64,000 bases of DNA from Donghicola eburneus (GTDB lineage Bacteria; Pseudomonadota; Alphaproteobacteria; Rhodobacterales; Rhodobacteraceae), in assembly GCF_900115865.1 (NCBI RefSeq), contig NZ_FOXY01000006.1:62001-126000 (forward strand), read 5' to 3'. Position 1 is the first letter of the stretch, and each line of letters opens with the position of its first letter. The translations under genes were made by a program, and so were the position numbers. Below are positions 1-8,745 of this stretch, in pieces. A model generated the notes under the pieces. It had not been told where the DNA came from. It ran no database searches and saw only the letters and a list, made by a program, of their open reading frames with translations.

Positions 1-743
1 AGAGCGTCGCGACCAGCGCTGCCGTAGAGCGTGTCATTCCCGCCTTGGCCTAAAACGCGGTCCTTGCCTGCATTGCCAACGAGCAGGTCAGCGCCGCGAC
101 CGCCTGAGATGTTGTCTTTGCCTCCCATCCCCCAAATGCTGTCGTTCCCTGCGCCACCGCTGAGGGTGTCATTACCCGCACCAGCAACAACCGTGTCGTT
201 CCCCTTGTTGCCGCTGATGACATCGTGCCCGGCGTCACCCCAAATCCCATCGGCGCCTGCGCCGCCAATTACGGTATCGTTTCCGTCCTGCGCCAGAACT
301 GTCACGCCCGGTCCTGCGATCAAGATTAGGTCGTCGCCCGACAGGACCTCAGGCGTGATTTCCTCTCCCGCGTCCAGATGGCCAAGCAAAGTTTGCTCGC
401 TGACAGGATCTTTGGACACAAAGAGCATGGAGTAGTCGCCATTGTATGCTGCGAACGATGTCATGGACCCATTGTCATCTTCATCATCCGAAAGCGCACT
501 GCCCGTGATGTACAGGGACTCGTTTCCAGCGACGAAGCCGATTTCTTCGTCATAAGAGAATGTTACACGATATGTATCGCGCCCAACTTCGTAGGTTTCG
601 TCAATCGTCCCACCCTCCCAAACTTGAGGAGAGGCGCTGTCATCCCATCCGCGGGGAAAGGGAACAAGGTGCCTGTCTGTAATGCTAGCACCAATGGTTA
701 GAATAGCGGTATCGGCGACGTCGAGGACGTTGATAATGGACAT
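1..743 (-). CDS. RTX-type calcium-binding repeat protein, N-terminal part
   Basis: The gene begins at an ATG at 743 (GGAGAG a few bases upstream) and runs off the left edge, so about 247 residues are visible and the C-terminus is missing. The first ~140 residues are an acidic, non-repetitive domain I do not recognise. From about residue 155 there are some ten tandem nonapeptides of the GGxGxDxUx type (for example GGAGNDSIW, GNAGKDRVL, GQGGNDTLY), which form a calcium-binding parallel beta-roll in RTX proteins. There is no N-terminal signal peptide, as expected for type I secretion, whose signal would lie in the missing C-terminus. No T1SS ABC or membrane-fusion gene is in the window. It is probably an extracellular protein, but its activity cannot be read from this part. 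Confidence 0.85.
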   Translation of the reverse strand, partial: MSIINVLDVADTAILTIGASITDRHLVPFPRGWDDSASPQVWEGGTIDETYEVGRDTYRVTFSYDEEIGFVAGNESLYITGSALSDDEDDNGSMTSFAAYNGDYSMLFVSKDPVSEQTLLGHLDAGEEITPEVLSGDDLILIAGPGVTVLAQDGNDTVIGGAGADGIWGDAGHDVISGNKGNDTVVAGAGNDTLSGGAGNDSIWGMGGKDNISGGRGADLLVGNAGKDRVLGQGGNDTLYGSAGRDA

Positions 744-922
744 AAAATGAACTCTCCAAACAAAAAACAATGTAAACTACTTGTTAAACTTTTAAGCCCG
801 CAGCTGCTGCTTGGCAAAGTTCCCAGAGCGGAGGGGAGGTAAGGATTCCATTACCGCAATCTCTGGCTGGACCTTGGGCGCCGTTTAGATAACCTGCGCC
901 AGAATTTTCGGAGGAGGTCACC

Positions 923-1576
923 ATGGCACAGCAGTCGGTAGATTTTGACGGGCTCGTTTCGGCGGCATCAGAGCGGCTCACGCTGCCTGGACGCCAGTTC
1001 ATTGGTATTGCGGGCGCTCCGGGGTCGGGCAAGAGCACAACCGTCGAACGGCTTTACGATGCGTTGATCACAAAGCAGCCCGATGCTGTGGCGATCCTGC
1101 CGATGGACGGTTTTCATTACGATGATGCTGTGCTGCATGACATGGGCCGCCGTCCATGGAAGGGCGCGCCGGATACTTTTGATGTGGGCGGCTTCGTCTC
1201 GGTGCTAAAGCGTCTGCGCGACCCGAATGAGACCCGCGTAGCTGTCCCTGTGTTTGATCGGGATCTGGAGATTTCGCGCGGGAGTGCGCGGATCATTCCG
1301 GACGATGTGAAACTGATCTTGGTCGAGGGGAATTACATTCTACTCAATCGCGCCCCTTGGAACGCGCTGGAGAAGTCATTCGATCTGACAGTGATGATTG
1401 ATGTCCCCGAAGACGAACTACGTCGCCGTTTGCGTGCGCGGTGGGAGCATTTTGGTCTGAGTGAAGACGACATCGCGCATAAGCTGGATGGAAACGATCT
1501 GCCCAACGGGCGGGCTGTGATCCATGAAAGCCGCGCGGCGGATCTGGTCTATCAACAGCTGTCGGACAGCGTTTAA
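923..1576 (+). CDS. P-loop sugar/nucleoside kinase (uridine kinase / FrcK-like family)
   Basis: This 217-residue soluble protein has a Walker A loop, GAPGSGKST, at about residues 30-38. It also has the LVEGNYILLN strand typical of the uridine kinase/phosphoribulokinase/pantothenate kinase fold, and a late RRRLRAR lid segment. The start at 923 is supported by GGAGGAGG about 5 nt upstream. The family includes FrcK-like kinases found beside sugar ABC transporters, but no transporter is adjacent here. The gene converges on the ketose kinase at 1639-3393, with a 9-bp inverted repeat between them. Phosphotransferase activity is secure from the motifs; the substrate is unknown. A sugar or nucleoside substrate is more likely than pantothenate. 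Confidence 0.8.
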   Translation: MAQQSVDFDGLVSAASERLTLPGRQFIGIAGAPGSGKSTTVERLYDALITKQPDAVAILPMDGFHYDDAVLHDMGRRPWKGAPDTFDVGGFVSVLKRLRDPNETRVAVPVFDRDLEISRGSARIIPDDVKLILVEGNYILLNRAPWNALEKSFDLTVMIDVPEDELRRRLRARWEHFGLSEDDIAHKLDGNDLPNGRAVIHESRAADLVYQQLSDSV

Positions 1577-1593
1577 GCGCCAATACATAATGT

Positions 1594-1626
1594 GTCCTGC
1601 CGATCGGTGGAGATAACCGGCAGGAC
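1594..1626. terminator. Inverted repeat between convergent genes, candidate bidirectional terminator
   Basis: GTCCTGCCG (1594-1602) and CGGCAGGAC (1618-1626) are perfect 9-nt inverted arms around a 15-nt loop. They lie in the short gap between the convergent kinase genes. There is no T-run on either side, so it is not a textbook intrinsic terminator. Position and strength make termination or 3-prime-end protection the likely role. Confidence 0.5.
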
Positions 1627-1638
1627 GGAGGGGAGCCT

Positions 1639-3393
1639 TTAGCCGAGCGCCTTTTTGGCGGCTGCGGTGATTGCTTCGAGCATGACGTGGGCCGAGGCCG
1701 CACCGGGATCGACGTGACCGATCGAGCGTTCGCCAAGTTTGGCCGAACGGCCACGGCGGCTTTCGATTTCAGCGGTGTAGTCACGGCCGGACTTGGCGCC
1801 TTCGGTTGCGGCGGCCAGACAGCCGATCGCGTCCGCGTTGTCGGCCAGAGCCTCTTTTGCCTTGGCAACAGCAGGAACCCACGCGTCGATCATGGTTTTG
1901 TCACCGACCTGAGCGCCGCCACGGGCCAGAATACCTGCGCACAGGCCGTCTACCCAAGCGACCATCGCGCCAGCATCAAGGTTCAGGCGATCTGACACAC
2001 TTTCACCCGCTTTGCGGAATGCCGAAGCGTAGAGCGGGCCCGACGACGCGCCGACGGCATCAAGGAAAGCCTTGGCCATGATCTCGCAGGTCTGGCTGAT
2101 GGTTTTCTCGTTGTCGTCGGTCACCAGTTTGCCGCGAACGGCGGTCCAGCCGATGTCCATGGTCACGCCGTGGTCGCCGTCCCCGATCACGCCATCCAGC
2201 TCGGACAGCCAGTCGCGCTTTTCGTGGATGGCGGCCCCAGCAGCCAGCATCATGTCCTTGAACATTGCGGGGGTGATCGGCCCGTCCGCGTTCAGTTTGC
2301 TGGTGTCGATCGTCTCTTCTTCTTTGGCGACATCCGCGTGGCGGCGGGTGCGGGTGCCCTTGGGCTCTAGCGAGCCGGCGACGGTCAGGCCGGGGGTGCG
2401 GCACGGGGTGTCCAGAAGGGTCTGCAGGTCATCGTCCAGCTTTATCAGAGTAATCGATGCGCCTGCCATCTCCAGAGAGCTTACGTATTCGCCAACCCAA
2501 CTGTGGTGGATGTCGATACCCTTTTCGCCAAGGATTTCGGCCACGCGGCGGTGGATGATGTAGAGTTCCAGTTGGCCAGTCGCGCCGAGACCGTTGACCA
2601 GAACAGCAACTTTATCACCCGATTTCAGACCCATATCGTCCAAGATCGGCTGCATTAGCTCGTCCGTCACCGAGTCTGCGTTTTCCAGCTTGCCGCGGCG
2701 GATACCTGGTTCGCCATGCACGCCCATGCCGATTTCCATCTCGTCATGGCCGATCTCGAAGTTCAGCTTGCCGGTCTGGGGCATGGAGCAGGCGGTCAAG
2801 GCAACGCCCATGCTGCGGGTGTTGGCATTCGCAGCCTGAGCGGCGGCATAGCACGCCTCTAGGTCACGGCCATGTTCAGCAGCTGCGCCTGCGATCTTGA
2901 ACACAAAGAAGTCACCCGCGATGCCGCGACGCTCGTTCTGGCGCTCTTTGGGGGCAGAGGCCACATCGTCGATGACCTGAACCGACTTGGTGGGGATGCC
3001 CATGCCTTCGCACTCTTCGGCAGCCATGTCGAAGTTCAGCACGTCGCCGGTGTAGTTGCCATACAGGAACATCACGCCAGCGCCGCCATCGACGGCGCGT
3101 GCCGCATCCATGATCTGCTCGGGCGAGGGCGAGGCAAACACGTTGCCCACAGCCGCTGCGTCCGCCAAGCCGCGGCCGACGTAGCCAGCGAATGCAGGCT
3201 CGTGGCCCGAGCCGCCGCCGATCACGATGCCGACTTTGCCGTCCCGAGGGCCGTCCACAGCCACGACCGCGCGGCCCGTGGGGCCTTCGACAGTCAGGAT
3301 ATCGGGGTGCGCGGAAACCATGCCTGCGACCATCTCCGAGATGATGTTCTCGGGGGCGTTAATCAGTTTTTTGGTACGGATATCTTCGGTCAT
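1639..3393 (-). CDS. Fused DhaK-DhaL dihydroxyacetone/ketose kinase
   Basis: A 584-residue ATP-dependent kinase of the Dak1-Dak2 fused type. The N-terminal DAK1 domain carries GGGSGHEP (residues ~59-66) and GVHGEPG with His226, the histidine that binds the ketone covalently in this family. The C-terminal DAK2 domain carries the DGDHG Mg-ATP motif and SSGPLYASAF. Fusion of both domains and lack of a DhaM gene argue for ATP rather than PTS phosphoryl transfer. The ATG at 3393 (MTEDIRT) is chosen because GAGGAG lies upstream; residues in front of it are unlike the family. It lies 14 nt downstream of the isomerase at 3408-4223 and is presumably co-transcribed. Relatives phosphorylate dihydroxyacetone or four-carbon ketoses such as erythrulose; the substrate here is not decided. 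Confidence 0.9.
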   Translation of the reverse strand: MTEDIRTKKLINAPENIISEMVAGMVSAHPDILTVEGPTGRAVVAVDGPRDGKVGIVIGGGSGHEPAFAGYVGRGLADAAAVGNVFASPSPEQIMDAARAVDGGAGVMFLYGNYTGDVLNFDMAAEECEGMGIPTKSVQVIDDVASAPKERQNERRGIAGDFFVFKIAGAAAEHGRDLEACYAAAQAANANTRSMGVALTACSMPQTGKLNFEIGHDEMEIGMGVHGEPGIRRGKLENADSVTDELMQPILDDMGLKSGDKVAVLVNGLGATGQLELYIIHRRVAEILGEKGIDIHHSWVGEYVSSLEMAGASITLIKLDDDLQTLLDTPCRTPGLTVAGSLEPKGTRTRRHADVAKEEETIDTSKLNADGPITPAMFKDMMLAAGAAIHEKRDWLSELDGVIGDGDHGVTMDIGWTAVRGKLVTDDNEKTISQTCEIMAKAFLDAVGASSGPLYASAFRKAGESVSDRLNLDAGAMVAWVDGLCAGILARGGAQVGDKTMIDAWVPAVAKAKEALADNADAIGCLAAATEGAKSGRDYTAEIESRRGRSAKLGERSIGHVDPGAASAHVMLEAITAAAKKALG

Positions 3394-3407
3394 TGGTCGT
3401 TCTCCTC

Positions 3408-4223
3408 TTAGCGGCCTTTGACGAATTCTTTTGCAGCAGCAACGGTTTGCTCGATCCAAGGCTGCTCTTGTGCGCGTGCCTCTTCCAGACCGGCGCCGAT
3501 GGGCAGCCAATGTTCTAGGAGAACGCTCATGTCTGCGGGGCAGTGGGTCAGCTGGTCCAGAATCCACGGGATCGGCGCGCGGCCCTGACCCAGCGGGGTG
3601 CCGTGGATGCGGAAACCAACGCCATAGGGATCAGGTGTGATCTCATAATCCTTGAGGTGCAGGTTGATCGTGTAGGGCGCAAGCATCTTGATGGTCTCTT
3701 CAGGCCATTCGTTCGCACAGATCGAGTTCGCAACGTCCAGACACACCCCCAGCGTCTCGTCGTGGATGGTGTCGAGCAGTTCGACCATCCGCGGCGAGGG
3801 GTAGTTGAAGTGGTTCTCGATCGCGATGCGCATGCCAGCATTGCGGGCCTTGTCCAGCAGGGGGCGCAGCTGTTCCGCCAGATCGGGCACAGACATGTGG
3901 CCATCGGCTTCGTCCAGCGCGACGCGCATGATCTTTGCGTGCAAACGCTGGCCGATTGTCAGGTAGCGCTCGACTTCATCTGCGTCGAAACACTGTGTGC
4001 CGAGCTCGAGCGCGATCCCTTTGGACTGCGCGACCTCGTACAGTTTGTGATGATCCGCTTCGGAGTATTTATCCAGCGGCATATTGTCGGCATATTGCAC
4101 GACCTCGAGCCCTAGTGCCTCGGCACGATCCAAGAGATCGAATGCGTTCAGCGGCGCGGCAGGCTGTTGGTCCTTGATTCCGATAGACCAGCGATAGGCA
4201 TAGCTGCCCAAACCCAATTTCAT
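3408..4223 (-). CDS. Sugar phosphate isomerase/epimerase (xylose isomerase-like TIM barrel)
   Basis: This 271-residue protein has the AP-endonuclease-2/xylose-isomerase-like barrel pattern: GLEVVQYAD in an early strand, RIAIENH near residue 130, GVCLDVANS, INLHLKDYE and a late LLEHW. The conserved E, D, H and E residues are those that bind a divalent metal in this superfamily. It starts at ATG 4223 behind a strong GGAGGAG and is the first gene of a two-gene unit with the ketose kinase downstream. Together they suggest a short route in which a sugar or sugar acid is isomerised and then phosphorylated. No transporter or regulator is attached, so the substrate is open. Functions within this superfamily vary widely, so only the fold and general reaction class are secure. 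Confidence 0.85.
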   Translation of the reverse strand: MKLGLGSYAYRWSIGIKDQQPAAPLNAFDLLDRAEALGLEVVQYADNMPLDKYSEADHHKLYEVAQSKGIALELGTQCFDADEVERYLTIGQRLHAKIMRVALDEADGHMSVPDLAEQLRPLLDKARNAGMRIAIENHFNYPSPRMVELLDTIHDETLGVCLDVANSICANEWPEETIKMLAPYTINLHLKDYEITPDPYGVGFRIHGTPLGQGRAPIPWILDQLTHCPADMSVLLEHWLPIGAGLEEARAQEQPWIEQTVAAAKEFVKGR

Positions 4224-4355
4224 TGGTACTCTCCTCCTCGTCGCACGGGAAAATGCCGCGCTTTCGTCGTCGCAGAGTGTTATCGCGTGGGCGGAACGGG
4301 GGGAACGGGCCTTGTTTTAAGAATTCCTAAAAGGTCTGTTAAGCTGAGTTGTCAC

Positions 4356-4385
4356 AAAAAGACCCTGCCGCGAGGGCAGGGCAAG
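4356..4385 (-). terminator. Intrinsic terminator of the RTX-Hint gene
   Basis: On the minus strand CCCTGCC and GGCAGGG (4381-4375 and 4369-4363) form a 7-bp GC-rich stem with a 5-nt loop, followed at once by TCTTTTTG. It lies about 35 nt past the stop codon of the gene at 4419-5987, in the correct orientation. Confidence 0.8.
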
Positions 4386-4418
4386 TTGGGGTCGTCCGTT
4401 GGGGAGGTTGGAGTTGGC

Positions 4419-5987
4419 TCACATCAGAAGCAGGGGCGCTTCGTGCGCTTTGACCGACTGGCGAGCCAGCGCGGACATCTGCATGCCTTCGCCGTCCACA
4501 TGGGCCAGTTCGGGGAACAGTTCCAGAATTTCGTCTTTCGACGCTTGGGACAGGGTGTCCATCGCCTGCATGCCGGGGTGGAAGCTCTCGCTAGGGCAAC
4601 CTTCTGCAAAGACGATCTCGTGTTGGTCGAACAGCATGTGGTGATAGCCGATCAGACCGCCGCGCTGCTGGGTGATGCCATTGTGGCCGACCAGAAACTT
4701 GGCGGGCACCAGCACTTCGTGATCCCCCAGCATCAGCTCTGCCTCGGCCGAACGGATCCACATCCGGTGGTTTGGGGAGACAACAAGCTCGCGCTCATTG
4801 CCCAAAGCACCCGCGGGGATATGGATCGGTGCGTTCTTGCCCGTTGCACGCACGGTACGGTTTCCCAGCCAGCGCACTGGCTTGTAGCCATTGTCCATGG
4901 TCAGGATGCGATCATCAGGCAGCAGCAGCTCGATCGGGATGGCGCCACGCTTGGTGGTGATCAGAGTTCCCGCGCCAAAGCAGATGACTCCGGTGGTTTC
5001 AACCGTCAGCTCGGTCGAGGCAACCGCCGCTCCCCCCAGTTCAAGGCGCAGGTTAATGCCGGCGATGATGGCGCTGTAGTCGGTGCCGTTGATATTACCG
5101 TCCAGGGTGCCGTCTGCTTGGTCCGCCTTCAGCATTCCGAGTTCGGTGGTAAAGCTGTCGGTCCCGACTGCATTCACGGCTGCCAGAGTAGAGGCATTAT
5201 AGAAATCGGTTAGGTCGACGAAGTCATTATTGGTCGCGTCACTATCCAGCGCGTCACCGGTATCGTTGCCGAAGTCTGTGATGGTGTCTGCGCCTTGGCC
5301 CGATGTGTAGACAAAAGTGTCGTCGCCATCGCCGCCTGTCAGAGCATCATCGCCAGCACCACCGTCGATGGAGTCATCGCCCGTACCGCCGTTGATAACA
5401 TCGTTATCGTTGCCGCCGTCAACGACATCATTTCCGCCACCTGCAGTGATCGTGTCGTCGCCGTCGTTGCCATTGATCGTGTCTGCATCGTTCGTGATGA
5501 CATCGCCATCGCCGTCAATGTAGCCAACTTCCATGTCTTCGCCGGTGTTGTCACCGTTTACGATCCCGTCCGAAGCCGTGCCAAGGTTAAGGCTAATGTT
5601 CGCGTCTAGCTCGATTGAGTTGAGCAAGCCACTCGCGAGGGGAAGATCCTCTGGGACGTAGAAATACACGCCAGCGTTTGCGCCGCTGGCGACCTCTAGA
5701 ACGTAGAGTTCACGGCCATCAAGAACAACGCGAATAGGGAACGAGACGATCGAAGTCGCGATGATCCCGCCGCCGATGTAATTCGCGGCGGTGGCTTCGG
5801 TATCACCCTCGAATTGGATCGTGAGATCGGTATCAGTCGAAGAAGCGGTGTTGTCTCCGCTAGAGAGCGACGCGTCGCCGGCGAACGTAAGATTGCTAAG
5901 TACGTTGAGAGAAGTAATCCCTCCAACGCCCAAAGCTGCAACAGAACCATCAAACTCGTACAAACCACTCAGAAGATACTGTGCCAT
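4419..5987 (-). CDS. RTX repeat protein with C-terminal Hint domain
   Basis: A 522-residue acidic protein. Residues 1-160 form an unrecognised, probably beta-rich domain. Residues ~165-235 are RTX-like aspartate-rich nonapeptides (GGNDNDVIN, GGTGDDSID, GGAGDDALT, GGDGDDTFV). Residues ~330-500 match the bacterial Hint_2 (hedgehog/intein-like) domain: a start Cys in ICFGAGT, the VSPNHRMWI block and the HHMLFDQHEIVFAEG block. Hint domains can cleave the chain at that Cys; such rhodobacterial proteins are usually exported by type I systems, in line with the absent signal peptide. The start ATG is at 5987 and a clear terminator follows the gene. It faces the same way as the RTX gene at 1-743. Secretion and self-processing are inferred from the domains. 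Confidence 0.85.
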   Translation of the reverse strand: MAQYLLSGLYEFDGSVAALGVGGITSLNVLSNLTFAGDASLSSGDNTASSTDTDLTIQFEGDTEATAANYIGGGIIATSIVSFPIRVVLDGRELYVLEVASGANAGVYFYVPEDLPLASGLLNSIELDANISLNLGTASDGIVNGDNTGEDMEVGYIDGDGDVITNDADTINGNDGDDTITAGGGNDVVDGGNDNDVINGGTGDDSIDGGAGDDALTGGDGDDTFVYTSGQGADTITDFGNDTGDALDSDATNNDFVDLTDFYNASTLAAVNAVGTDSFTTELGMLKADQADGTLDGNINGTDYSAIIAGINLRLELGGAAVASTELTVETTGVICFGAGTLITTKRGAIPIELLLPDDRILTMDNGYKPVRWLGNRTVRATGKNAPIHIPAGALGNERELVVSPNHRMWIRSAEAELMLGDHEVLVPAKFLVGHNGITQQRGGLIGYHHMLFDQHEIVFAEGCPSESFHPGMQAMDTLSQASKDEILELFPELAHVDGEGMQMSALARQSVKAHEAPLLLM

Positions 5988-6410
5988 ACGCCAGACCCAT
6001 CATTTGATTTGTTATAACGGTCTAACGGGTGCCTGCTTTAGATAGTTTCAGTATCTTTGCGTTTTTGTAGATCAAAAGATTGATGCTGCCGCTCAGGGCG
6101 TCAGAATTTCAAGTTACAGGTGCAACTTTATGGTGAGCTTTAGGTTCGTGCCTAGTCCAATGTTATAACGATTATATTTCCATATATCTGATTTTGATGG
6201 GAAAAGTGTATGTCATCACTTAAAGTAACTTGACCTAAGGTTGAAATGGAGTCGATTGCAAAAATCGAACTTGAAAGGTCCAAAAGGAAAATTTTCTTGT
6301 TGTGCATTTTTGGTTTTACGTAAATGCAAAAATATAGCGCTCTCTTCGGGGTGGGTTGGGTCGCAAAATGAAAGTTGAGCTATCTAATAAGGCGGTGGTT
6401 TTTTGGTCGT
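5988..6410. other. AT-rich gap with small dyads, no gene seen
   Basis: This gap of more than 400 bp, markedly AT-rich, lies upstream of the RTX-Hint gene and downstream of the esterase gene. I see no credible coding frame. It contains a perfect palindrome TTTACGTAAA at 6315-6324 nested in TGCATTT/AAATGCA (6303-6309 and 6322-6328), and TCGATT/AATCGA arms at 6252-6257 and 6263-6268. It probably holds the promoter of the RTX-Hint gene; the dyads could be operators. Confidence 0.4.
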
Positions 6411-6445
6411 AAGAAAACGGCGCGCAGGGCTCGCGCGCCGTTTAA
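6411..6445 (-). terminator. Intrinsic terminator of the phytase-like esterase gene
   Basis: Perfect 11-nt arms AAACGGCGCGC (6415-6425) and GCGCGCCGTTT (6433-6443) surround a 7-nt loop. Read on the minus strand, the stem ends in TTTTCTT. It lies about 25 nt after the stop codon at 6469. Confidence 0.85.
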
Positions 6446-6468
6446 TCGATGTTGGTGACGGTGAGAGC

Positions 6469-8637
6469 TTAGTTCAGCGGTGTGACCGGACCTAGGTTCA
6501 TGAAAAACGTCTCGCCCGAGCTGTCATCTACGCCATCATTATCGGTCACGATCAGCATGTTTCCTTGGCCGTCAAAGGTCAGGCCCTCGACTTTATCGAC
6601 CACGTACCCAGCAGGAGCCTGCAAGTCGGGGATCAGATCGCGCACAACCTCTTTGCTGACGACCGGCAATTCGCCACCGAGCAGCGCGGGCTGCAGGTCA
6701 GCGACCGCCACGCGGGTGACTTGCTTGATCTTGGCTTCGGCACCGATCTGGTTATCACGCTCGATCAGGTAGACGGCGTCGCCATGCAACGTGATTTCCG
6801 ACAGACCAACCCAGCCGGTTTCAGCGGCTTCTTTGGGGTAGTGGACTGCGCCCCATTCCTCGGTCTCGAGGTTATAGGACACCAGCTTGGTCATGTTTTC
6901 GGGATCATCTTTCCACTCGCGCTGAACCGCCATCCACAGAGTGTCGCCAATCAGCGTCAGTCCTTCGAAGCCAAAGCGCTTCTCGACTGCCATCAGTTCT
7001 GCGGGCAGGCCAATTTCGTCCTCGATCTCGCCTTCGGCGTTCACGTGATACAGGGCATGAGGGATGACGCGGTCGGTGCGGCCTTCGCTTGCGATCCAGA
7101 AACCACCTTCGCCGTCAGTGGTGATGCCTTCCATGTCCAGCTTCTGGGCGGGCTTGCCCGCGCGGGTCACGCGGATGGCTTTCTCGATCTTTGCGGGGGA
7201 TTGGGTCGCGTCGATCTGAAAGATGGTGGGCTGGTAGCCATAGAAGCTATCGTTGACCGCGTAAACCTTGCCATCGGCGTAGGTCATGCCGGACAGCGCG
7301 CCCCAGCCGATCAGCTCGTCTGCGCCCGCCGATGTGATGGTCGGATAGGCTGCAGGGGCATCTTGGTATTCAAAGATGGTCACGTGGGCGCGGGCGCCCC
7401 CGTCCTCGATCAGGTCCGCCTCGTTCGCGGTGGCCAAGATGCCCCGCTCGGGGATCGCGACCGCACCTTCGGGGCTGATGCCCGAGGGCAGCATTTGCTT
7501 CATCACAGGGTTCGCAGGATCGGTAACGTCATAAACCGCAGCCAGCGATGCCCGCTCGATCAAGACAAAGGCGTAGGTGGTGTCGCCAAAGGTCGCGACT
7601 TCCATGCCCTCGGGCTCTGCGCCTTTGGAGTCAGAGCGTTTGTCAGGGTAGTGGCCGGTCTGGATCACGGCGTGCTCCATTGTGTTGCCGCTTTCCCAGA
7701 CGACGGTGCCGTTCTTGTGGAATACGGTCACGCCGCGTGCGCCGCCATCCATGTCGCCTTCGTTCGCGATAATGAAATGGTCATCGTCGATCCACCCAAG
7801 GCCATCGGGTTCGCGCAGGCGGCCCATCTGCTCTTCGGTGAAGATCAGAGCGCCGCGCTCGTCAGTGGCGTCGATGTCGGTCAGGTCTACTGCGCCCGCC
7901 GAGAAGTGGTTCACGACCGTGCCATCAGCACCAATGATGACAATGGCGTTGTTTTCTTGCAGGGTTACAGCGATCTCACCCAGACCGTTCACGTCCGCAA
8001 ATTCAGGCTCTGGGTCGTTCGGCGCAATCTCGGTCAGGCCGGTGACCTCAATCTTTTGCAGGCCATCACAAACAGCTGCGTTGTTCTTAAGAGGCAGCTT
8101 GACCATGAAGCCCGCAGGTTCCTGACCCACGCGGCCGTCGCCTAGATCTTCGTCGCGCTCGTTTTCGATGGCGAGGGTCACAAAGGAGTTGTCCGCCGAT
8201 TTTGCGATCGAGTCCGGCTGGCCACCCAGATCACATTCCGAGATGATCTCGCCCGAGGCGACATCCATCGTCACCAGTTTGCCCGAGGGCTGTGTGTAGC
8301 TTTCGGAGGTGTTCACGCCGATCAGTGCGGTTTGTCCTGCAACGACGACAGAGGTTGGCTCGCCGTTCATTTCGACGTTGCCAAGGGGCTTGGGCGCTTT
8401 GGGGTCAGTGATGTCGATCCGGCCTACGACGCCCAAGGGGCTGTCGGTGTAGACCAGAGTCATGCCGTCTTCGGTTGCCGAAATAATCTCGGCCGAGGTT
8501 TCGCGGCTCTGATCTTCGCCTTCGGCCATGTTCAGCGGTGTGGCAAAACTGGCAATGCGATTGAAGTTCATTTCAGCGGCAGCTTCGTGCGCAAAGAGTG
8601 CGATGGCCGCCGTCAGGCAAACGCGTGTGCGGTGCAT
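6469..8637 (-). CDS. Secreted phytase-like esterase with N-terminal beta-propeller
   Basis: A 722-residue exported protein with a signal peptide (basic MHRTR, hydrophobic core, AAA-E cleavage region near residue 22). The first ~430 residues have propeller-like repeats (DSIAKSADNSFVTLAIE, EPEGMEVATFGDTTYAFV). The C-terminal ~270 residues match the esterase-like-activity-of-phytase family: LIGWGALSGMTYADGKVYA, GFWIASEGR, RFGFEGLTLI, KVEGLTFDGQGN. The family is associated with phosphate-ester or phytate hydrolysis, though many members are uncharacterised. It lies 108 nt downstream of a LysR gene on the same strand and ends in a strong terminator. A role in organic phosphate use would suit the phosphate-linked lipid operon upstream, but that link is inferred. 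Confidence 0.8.
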   Translation of the reverse strand: MHRTRVCLTAAIALFAHEAAAEMNFNRIASFATPLNMAEGEDQSRETSAEIISATEDGMTLVYTDSPLGVVGRIDITDPKAPKPLGNVEMNGEPTSVVVAGQTALIGVNTSESYTQPSGKLVTMDVASGEIISECDLGGQPDSIAKSADNSFVTLAIENERDEDLGDGRVGQEPAGFMVKLPLKNNAAVCDGLQKIEVTGLTEIAPNDPEPEFADVNGLGEIAVTLQENNAIVIIGADGTVVNHFSAGAVDLTDIDATDERGALIFTEEQMGRLREPDGLGWIDDDHFIIANEGDMDGGARGVTVFHKNGTVVWESGNTMEHAVIQTGHYPDKRSDSKGAEPEGMEVATFGDTTYAFVLIERASLAAVYDVTDPANPVMKQMLPSGISPEGAVAIPERGILATANEADLIEDGGARAHVTIFEYQDAPAAYPTITSAGADELIGWGALSGMTYADGKVYAVNDSFYGYQPTIFQIDATQSPAKIEKAIRVTRAGKPAQKLDMEGITTDGEGGFWIASEGRTDRVIPHALYHVNAEGEIEDEIGLPAELMAVEKRFGFEGLTLIGDTLWMAVQREWKDDPENMTKLVSYNLETEEWGAVHYPKEAAETGWVGLSEITLHGDAVYLIERDNQIGAEAKIKQVTRVAVADLQPALLGGELPVVSKEVVRDLIPDLQAPAGYVVDKVEGLTFDGQGNMLIVTDNDGVDDSSGETFFMNLGPVTPLN

Positions 8638-8745
8638 TGGAGTATCCCCGTTTGGACTTGTAATCGCAAAGTCCTTGGCTGCGGGGCGTATCGCTGGCGT
8701 TAAGCTTTTGTGAAGAATAGGTGACGATCCACGCGGCTGCCGCGT

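Noticed and set aside
31-300. Periodic DNA resembling a tandem or CRISPR-like repeat
   Set aside because: The periodicity is 27 nt and comes from RTX nonapeptide codons; units differ too much to be repeats with spacers.
3394-3567. N-terminal extension of the ketose kinase
   Set aside because: The added residues overlap the end of the isomerase gene and are unlike the family; the ATG at 3393 has a good ribosome site.
4167-5213. 348-codon plus-strand frame
   Set aside because: Antisense to the Hint and RTX part of the 4419-5987 gene; no ribosome site or recognisable domain.
6565-8145. Long open frame of 526 codons on the plus strand
   Set aside because: It lies wholly antisense to the phytase-like esterase gene, which has a signal peptide and family motifs. 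The antisense frame shows no family features and is a GC-driven shadow.
8731-8745. Short ACGCGG/CCGCGT hairpin after the LysR gene as a terminator
   Set aside because: Only six base pairs with no T-run; too weak to call.
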